NCBI GenBank assembly: GCA_005885115.1
Contig: VAXX01000108.1
Coordinates: forward strand, 1,275-10,869
Origin: Actinomycetota bacterium
GTDB taxonomy: Bacteria; Actinomycetota; Actinomycetes; Mycobacteriales; Micromonosporaceae
Length of the DNA stretch: 9,595 nucleotides
Reading direction: 5' to 3'
Under the pieces are notes generated by a model, which saw only the letters and a program-made list of their open reading frames with translations, ran no database searches and was not told where the DNA came from. The position numbers and the translations under genes were made by a program. Shown here one piece after another: positions 7,914 to 9,595 of the stretch; the stretch's first letter is position 1; every line of letters begins with the position of its first letter.

Positions 7914-7920
7914 GCCGACA

Positions 7921-7926
7921 TCCTCC
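7921..7926 (-). promoter_or_regulatory. Shine-Dalgarno site of the DAO-family oxidase gene
   Basis: The plus strand reads TCCTCC, that is GGAGGA on the coding strand, seven bases before ATG 7913. It decides against the longer open frame that begins at 8012. Confidence 0.85.
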
Positions 7927-7943
7927 GCCCGCCCGCCCGGCGC

Positions 7944-7968
7944 GTAACACGCCGTCGCACAGGGTAAC
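7944..7968 (+). promoter_or_regulatory. Two GTAAC direct repeats, 20 bp apart
   Basis: GTAAC occurs at 7944-7948 and 7964-7968, exactly 20 bp start to start (two helical turns), just upstream of the oxidase ribosome site. A third copy in the opposite orientation (GTTAC, 8125-8129) lies near the peroxidase leader. I did not spot the pentamer inside the genes. GTAAC repeats are known recognition elements of actinobacterial response regulators such as MtrA, and they resemble half of a GlnR box, but no complete GlnR box is present. Confidence 0.3.
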
Positions 7969-8051
7969 CGTGGCCGGGGCGCGCGCGGCAGCCGGTACCG
8001 CGTCGGCGCCACCGCGAAATTCTGCGCGTTCGGGGAGGTAGGACGGGCCGC

Positions 8052-8061
8052 CCCCTAGGGG
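8052..8061. promoter_or_regulatory. Perfect 10-bp palindrome CCCCTAGGGG
   Basis: A perfect self-complementary decamer, directly followed by an A-rich stretch (8062-8066) and sitting about 22 bp upstream of the candidate -35 box. CTAG is very rare in this window, with only one other occurrence, which makes a chance palindrome less likely. The C-tract/G-tract shape is reminiscent of operators of CsoR-type metal-sensing repressors, but the flanking TA bases often seen in such sites are absent, so the binder is unknown. Confidence 0.45.
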
Positions 8062-8075
8062 AAAAACGTTGAAGA

Positions 8076-8089
8076 AGGTCTATTGACCT
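8076..8089. promoter_or_regulatory. Inverted repeat AGGTC-TATT-GACCT
   Basis: Perfect 5-bp arms around a 4-bp spacer. The right arm contains most of the candidate -35 box TTGACC, so a protein bound here would compete with RNA polymerase. It shares its last two bases with the next inverted repeat. No regulator can be named from the sequence. Confidence 0.45.
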
Positions 8090-8111
8090 CAGTGAATTCT
8101 GAGAACAGCAT
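8083..8111 (+). promoter_or_regulatory. Candidate promoter for the peroxidase gene
   Basis: TTGACC (8083-8088) is close to the -35 consensus of housekeeping-type sigma factors. CAGCAT (8106-8111), 17 bases further on, keeps the A and AT of a -10 box but is weak. It lies in the AT-rich part of the intergenic region, in the right orientation. It would give a leader of about 100 nt before ATG 8219. Both inverted repeats nearby overlap or abut the -35 box, which supports a regulated promoter. This is inference from spacing and consensus only. Confidence 0.4.
8088..8103. promoter_or_regulatory. Inverted repeat CTCAG-TGAATT-CTGAG
   Basis: Perfect 5-bp arms around a 6-bp AT-rich spacer, lying between the candidate -35 and -10 boxes of the peroxidase promoter. 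It is directly joined to the AGGTC dyad, so the two form a continuous 28-bp block of dyad symmetry (8076-8103). An operator role is inferred from position. Confidence 0.4.
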
Positions 8112-8147
8112 GAGGCCAGGCGCCGTTACCGTCCGCGACAGGCAGGA

Positions 8148-8164
8148 GATGCCCCGGGAGCATC
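8148..8164 (+). other. Leader hairpin GATGC-CCCGGGA-GCATC
   Basis: Perfect 5-bp arms with a 7-nt loop in the presumed untranslated leader of the peroxidase mRNA. It has no U-tract, so it is not a terminator. It may stabilise the mRNA or be chance; the arms are short. Confidence 0.25.
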
Positions 8165-8198
8165 CCGCGCACCCCCCTGCCGGCCGCGGCCCATCTCA

Positions 8199-8211
8199 TC
8201 CCAGATTGGGA
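8199..8211 (+). promoter_or_regulatory. Short hairpin TCCCA-GAT-TGGGA overlapping the peroxidase ribosome site
   Basis: A 5-bp stem with a 3-nt loop whose 3' arm contains the first bases of the GGGAGGA Shine-Dalgarno sequence (8208-8214). If it forms in mRNA it would partly mask the ribosome site and could tune translation. It is short and unproven. Confidence 0.3.
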
Positions 8212-8214
8212 GGA
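8208..8214 (+). promoter_or_regulatory. Shine-Dalgarno site of the peroxidase gene
   Basis: GGGAGGA, with the core GGAGG at 8209-8213 five bases before ATG 8219. It fixes the start and therefore the Arg-rich signal peptide. Confidence 0.85.
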
Positions 8215-8218
8215 AAAC

Positions 8219-9595
8219 ATGCGCCGTCGCCCCCGCGGTTTCCTTCGTCCCCCGCGCCGCCGAGAGGTCGTCCTGCTCACCACCGTCGCACTGCTGGCGG
8301 CGTCCGTCACGCTCCTGGCCGGCCACGGTGCCCAGGCGTCGTTGGGCTTCGAGCCCGAGAGCCTGGATGGCGGCGGCAACAACCAGGCCAACCCCACCTG
8401 GGGCCAGGCCGGTACCAACTACATCCGGGTGGCGCCGGCGCGCTACGCCGACGGCCACAGCGCGATGGTCGCCGGACCCAACGTCCGGTACGTCAGCAAC
8501 CGGGTCTTCCAGGACCTCGGGCAGAACGTCTTCTCCGAGCACCGGGTCACCCAGTGGGGCTGGACCTGGGGCCAGTTCCTCGACCACACCTTCGGCCTGG
8601 CCGCCGACGGTACGGACGCGGCGAACATCCCGTTCGACGCCACCGACCCGATGGAGAAGTTCACCGACACGCTCGGCGTCATCCCGTTCACCCGGACCAA
8701 GGCGGCCCCCGGCACCGGGGTCACCAACCCGCGCCAGCAGATCAACACCGTCAACTCGTACCTGGACGCCTGGCCCGTGTACGGCGGGACCAACGATCGG
8801 CTGGAGTGGCTGCGCCAGGGCCCGGTCGACGGGAACCTGGCCGACAACAGCGCGAAGCTGATGCTGCCGGGCGGGTACCTGCCGCGCCGGGACAGCCGCG
8901 GCGACCCGGCCCACGCGCCCCTGATGGCCACCGACGGGCGGCTGCTCGGCCAGCCGGACAGGGCGGCGGTGGCCGGCGACGTACGGGCCAACGAGAACAT
9001 CGGCCTGACCGCCACGCATACCCTGTTCGCCCGGGAGCACAACCGGCTCGTCGGGCTGCTGCCCAGCTCGCTGACCAACGAGCAGAAGTTCCAGCTCGCC
9101 CGGCGGATCGTCATCGCCGAGCAGCAGTACGTGACGTTCAACGAGTTCCTGCCGGCGATGGGCGTCGCGTTGCCGATGTACACCGGGTACCAGCCCAGCG
9201 TGCGGACCTCGCTGTCGGACGAGTTCGCGACCGTCGGGTACCGGGCGCACAGCCAGGTGCACGGCGAGTTCGAGCTGGAGACCGACGCGGGCCGGTACTC
9301 CGCCGCCACCCTGGCCGCGTTGAAGGCCGAAGGCGTCGAGGTCACCCCGGCGGACACCGGTACCGGGCTCACCCTGGCCGTACCGCTGAACGTGGCGTTC
9401 TTCAACCCCGACCTGGTCCCGATGCTCCAGCTCGGGCCGCTGTTGCGGGCCATCGGCGGCGAGTCGCAGTACAACAACGACGAGCAGATCGACGACGCGC
9501 TGCGCAGCGTCCTGTTCCAGGTGCCGGTGTCGGGCAACCCGCAGTGCTTCGACAACCCGAGCCTGCCCAAGTGCTTCACCGGGGTGGTCGACCTG
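8219..9595 (+). CDS. Exported animal-type haem peroxidase (3' partial)
   Basis: 459 residues are visible, with no stop before the window ends. ATG 8219 has a strong GGAGG (8209-8213) five bases before it. The N-terminus is a signal peptide: an Arg-rich segment (residues 2-15), a hydrophobic core VVLLTTVALLAASVTLLAG, and a likely cut after AQA (residue 40). The mature part begins with DGGGNNQANPTWGQAGT. Peroxidase hallmarks seen are WGQFLDHT with haem-linking D122 and distal H123; R256 and E259 in GDVRANEN, followed by HTLFAREHNRL; and proximal H344 in YRAHSQ. These match myeloperoxidase D94, H95, R239, E242 and H336, so haem is probably ester-linked. N260 replaces the MPO Met243, so no sulfonium link is expected. 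Residues at the usual calcium site are altered. It uses H2O2 to oxidise halides or organic substrates outside the cell; the true substrate is unknown. The family's DIQRGRDHG-like C-terminal part would lie beyond the edge. Confidence 0.93.
   Translation, partial: MRRRPRGFLRPPRRREVVLLTTVALLAASVTLLAGHGAQASLGFEPESLDGGGNNQANPTWGQAGTNYIRVAPARYADGHSAMVAGPNVRYVSNRVFQDLGQNVFSEHRVTQWGWTWGQFLDHTFGLAADGTDAANIPFDATDPMEKFTDTLGVIPFTRTKAAPGTGVTNPRQQINTVNSYLDAWPVYGGTNDRLEWLRQGPVDGNLADNSAKLMLPGGYLPRRDSRGDPAHAPLMATDGRLLGQPDRAAVAGDVRANENIGLTATHTLFAREHNRLVGLLPSSLTNEQKFQLARRIVIAEQQYVTFNEFLPAMGVALPMYTGYQPSVRTSLSDEFATVGYRAHSQVHGEFELETDAGRYSAATLAALKAEGVEVTPADTGTGLTLAVPLNVAFFNPDLVPMLQLGPLLRAIGGESQYNNDEQIDDALRSVLFQVPVSGNPQCFDNPSLPKCFTGVVDL

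Larger units (their letters stand above)
7914..8218. promoter_or_regulatory. Divergent intergenic control region between oxidase and peroxidase genes
   Basis: This is the only gene-free stretch over 300 bp in the window. It separates the minus-strand oxidase/DAHP synthase operon from the plus-strand peroxidase gene, so it should hold promoters for both directions. The middle (about 8060-8112) is clearly more AT-rich than the surroundings and contains the dyads and the candidate peroxidase promoter listed separately. The side next to the oxidase gene (7914-8050) is GC-rich. It shows two GTAAC sites but no promoter pair for the minus strand that I can defend. No small gene with its own ribosome site and proper codon use was found here. 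Confidence 0.8.

Noticed and set aside
7944..7968. A GlnR nitrogen-control box
   Set aside because: GTAAC is present, but neither copy is followed at six bases by the GAAAC-like half, so the full box is missing.
7914..8012. Longer N-terminus for the DAO-family oxidase
   Set aside because: The extra 33 residues are Arg/Pro-rich and have no good ribosome site, whereas ATG 7913 has GGAGGA at ideal spacing.
8110..8218. A small upstream gene starting at ATG 8110
   Set aside because: It has no ribosome site, its codons do not show the GC pattern of the neighbours, and the frame runs into the peroxidase gene out of frame.
8126..9262. Long minus-strand frames opposite the peroxidase gene
   Set aside because: The plus strand carries an unmistakable peroxidase with a signal peptide and a strong ribosome site. 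The antisense products show no recognisable domain.

Overview
The window is very GC-rich (about 70% or more by eye). It is densely coding, uses GTG starts and translationally coupled genes, and is strongly enriched in the tetranucleotide GTAC. This fits a high-GC actinomycete; Micromonosporaceae is my best guess, but that is inference, since no rRNA or other marker gene is present.

Positions 1-5704 hold a tight plus-strand operon of three enzymes. The first is a thiamine-diphosphate enzyme of the pyruvate oxidase/acetolactate synthase family, cut at its 5' end by the window. The second is a 975-residue FAD plus iron-sulfur 2-hydroxyacid dehydrogenase of the YdiJ/glycolate oxidase type. The third is a 368-residue enolase-superfamily protein of the mandelate racemase subgroup with its full catalytic set. 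Spacings are 3 bp between genes 1 and 2 and a GTGA overlap between genes 2 and 3. Read together they could interconvert or dehydrate a 2-hydroxy acid, oxidise it to a 2-oxo acid and decarboxylate that. The chemical roles and gene order match the classical mandelate operon mdlCBA, although the dehydrogenase is of a different family. The true substrate is unknown.

Positions 5701-7913 hold a minus-strand pair: an FAD-dependent DAO-family oxidase and, 5 nt behind it, a type I DAHP synthase (first step of the shikimate pathway). The pair converges on the plus-strand operon. The two terminal stop codons overlap inside one CTAG palindrome, so there is no intergenic space between the operons.

Positions 7914-8218 are a 305-bp divergent control region. 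It carries strong Shine-Dalgarno sites for both flanking genes, a CCCCTAGGGG palindrome, two abutting dyads over a candidate promoter, three GTAAC-type sites and two possible leader hairpins. Position 8219 to the window end encodes an exported animal-type haem peroxidase. It has the catalytic and haem-linking residues but altered calcium-site residues, and it runs off the 3' edge. I saw no tRNA, rRNA, insertion sequence, CRISPR array or convincing rho-independent terminator.
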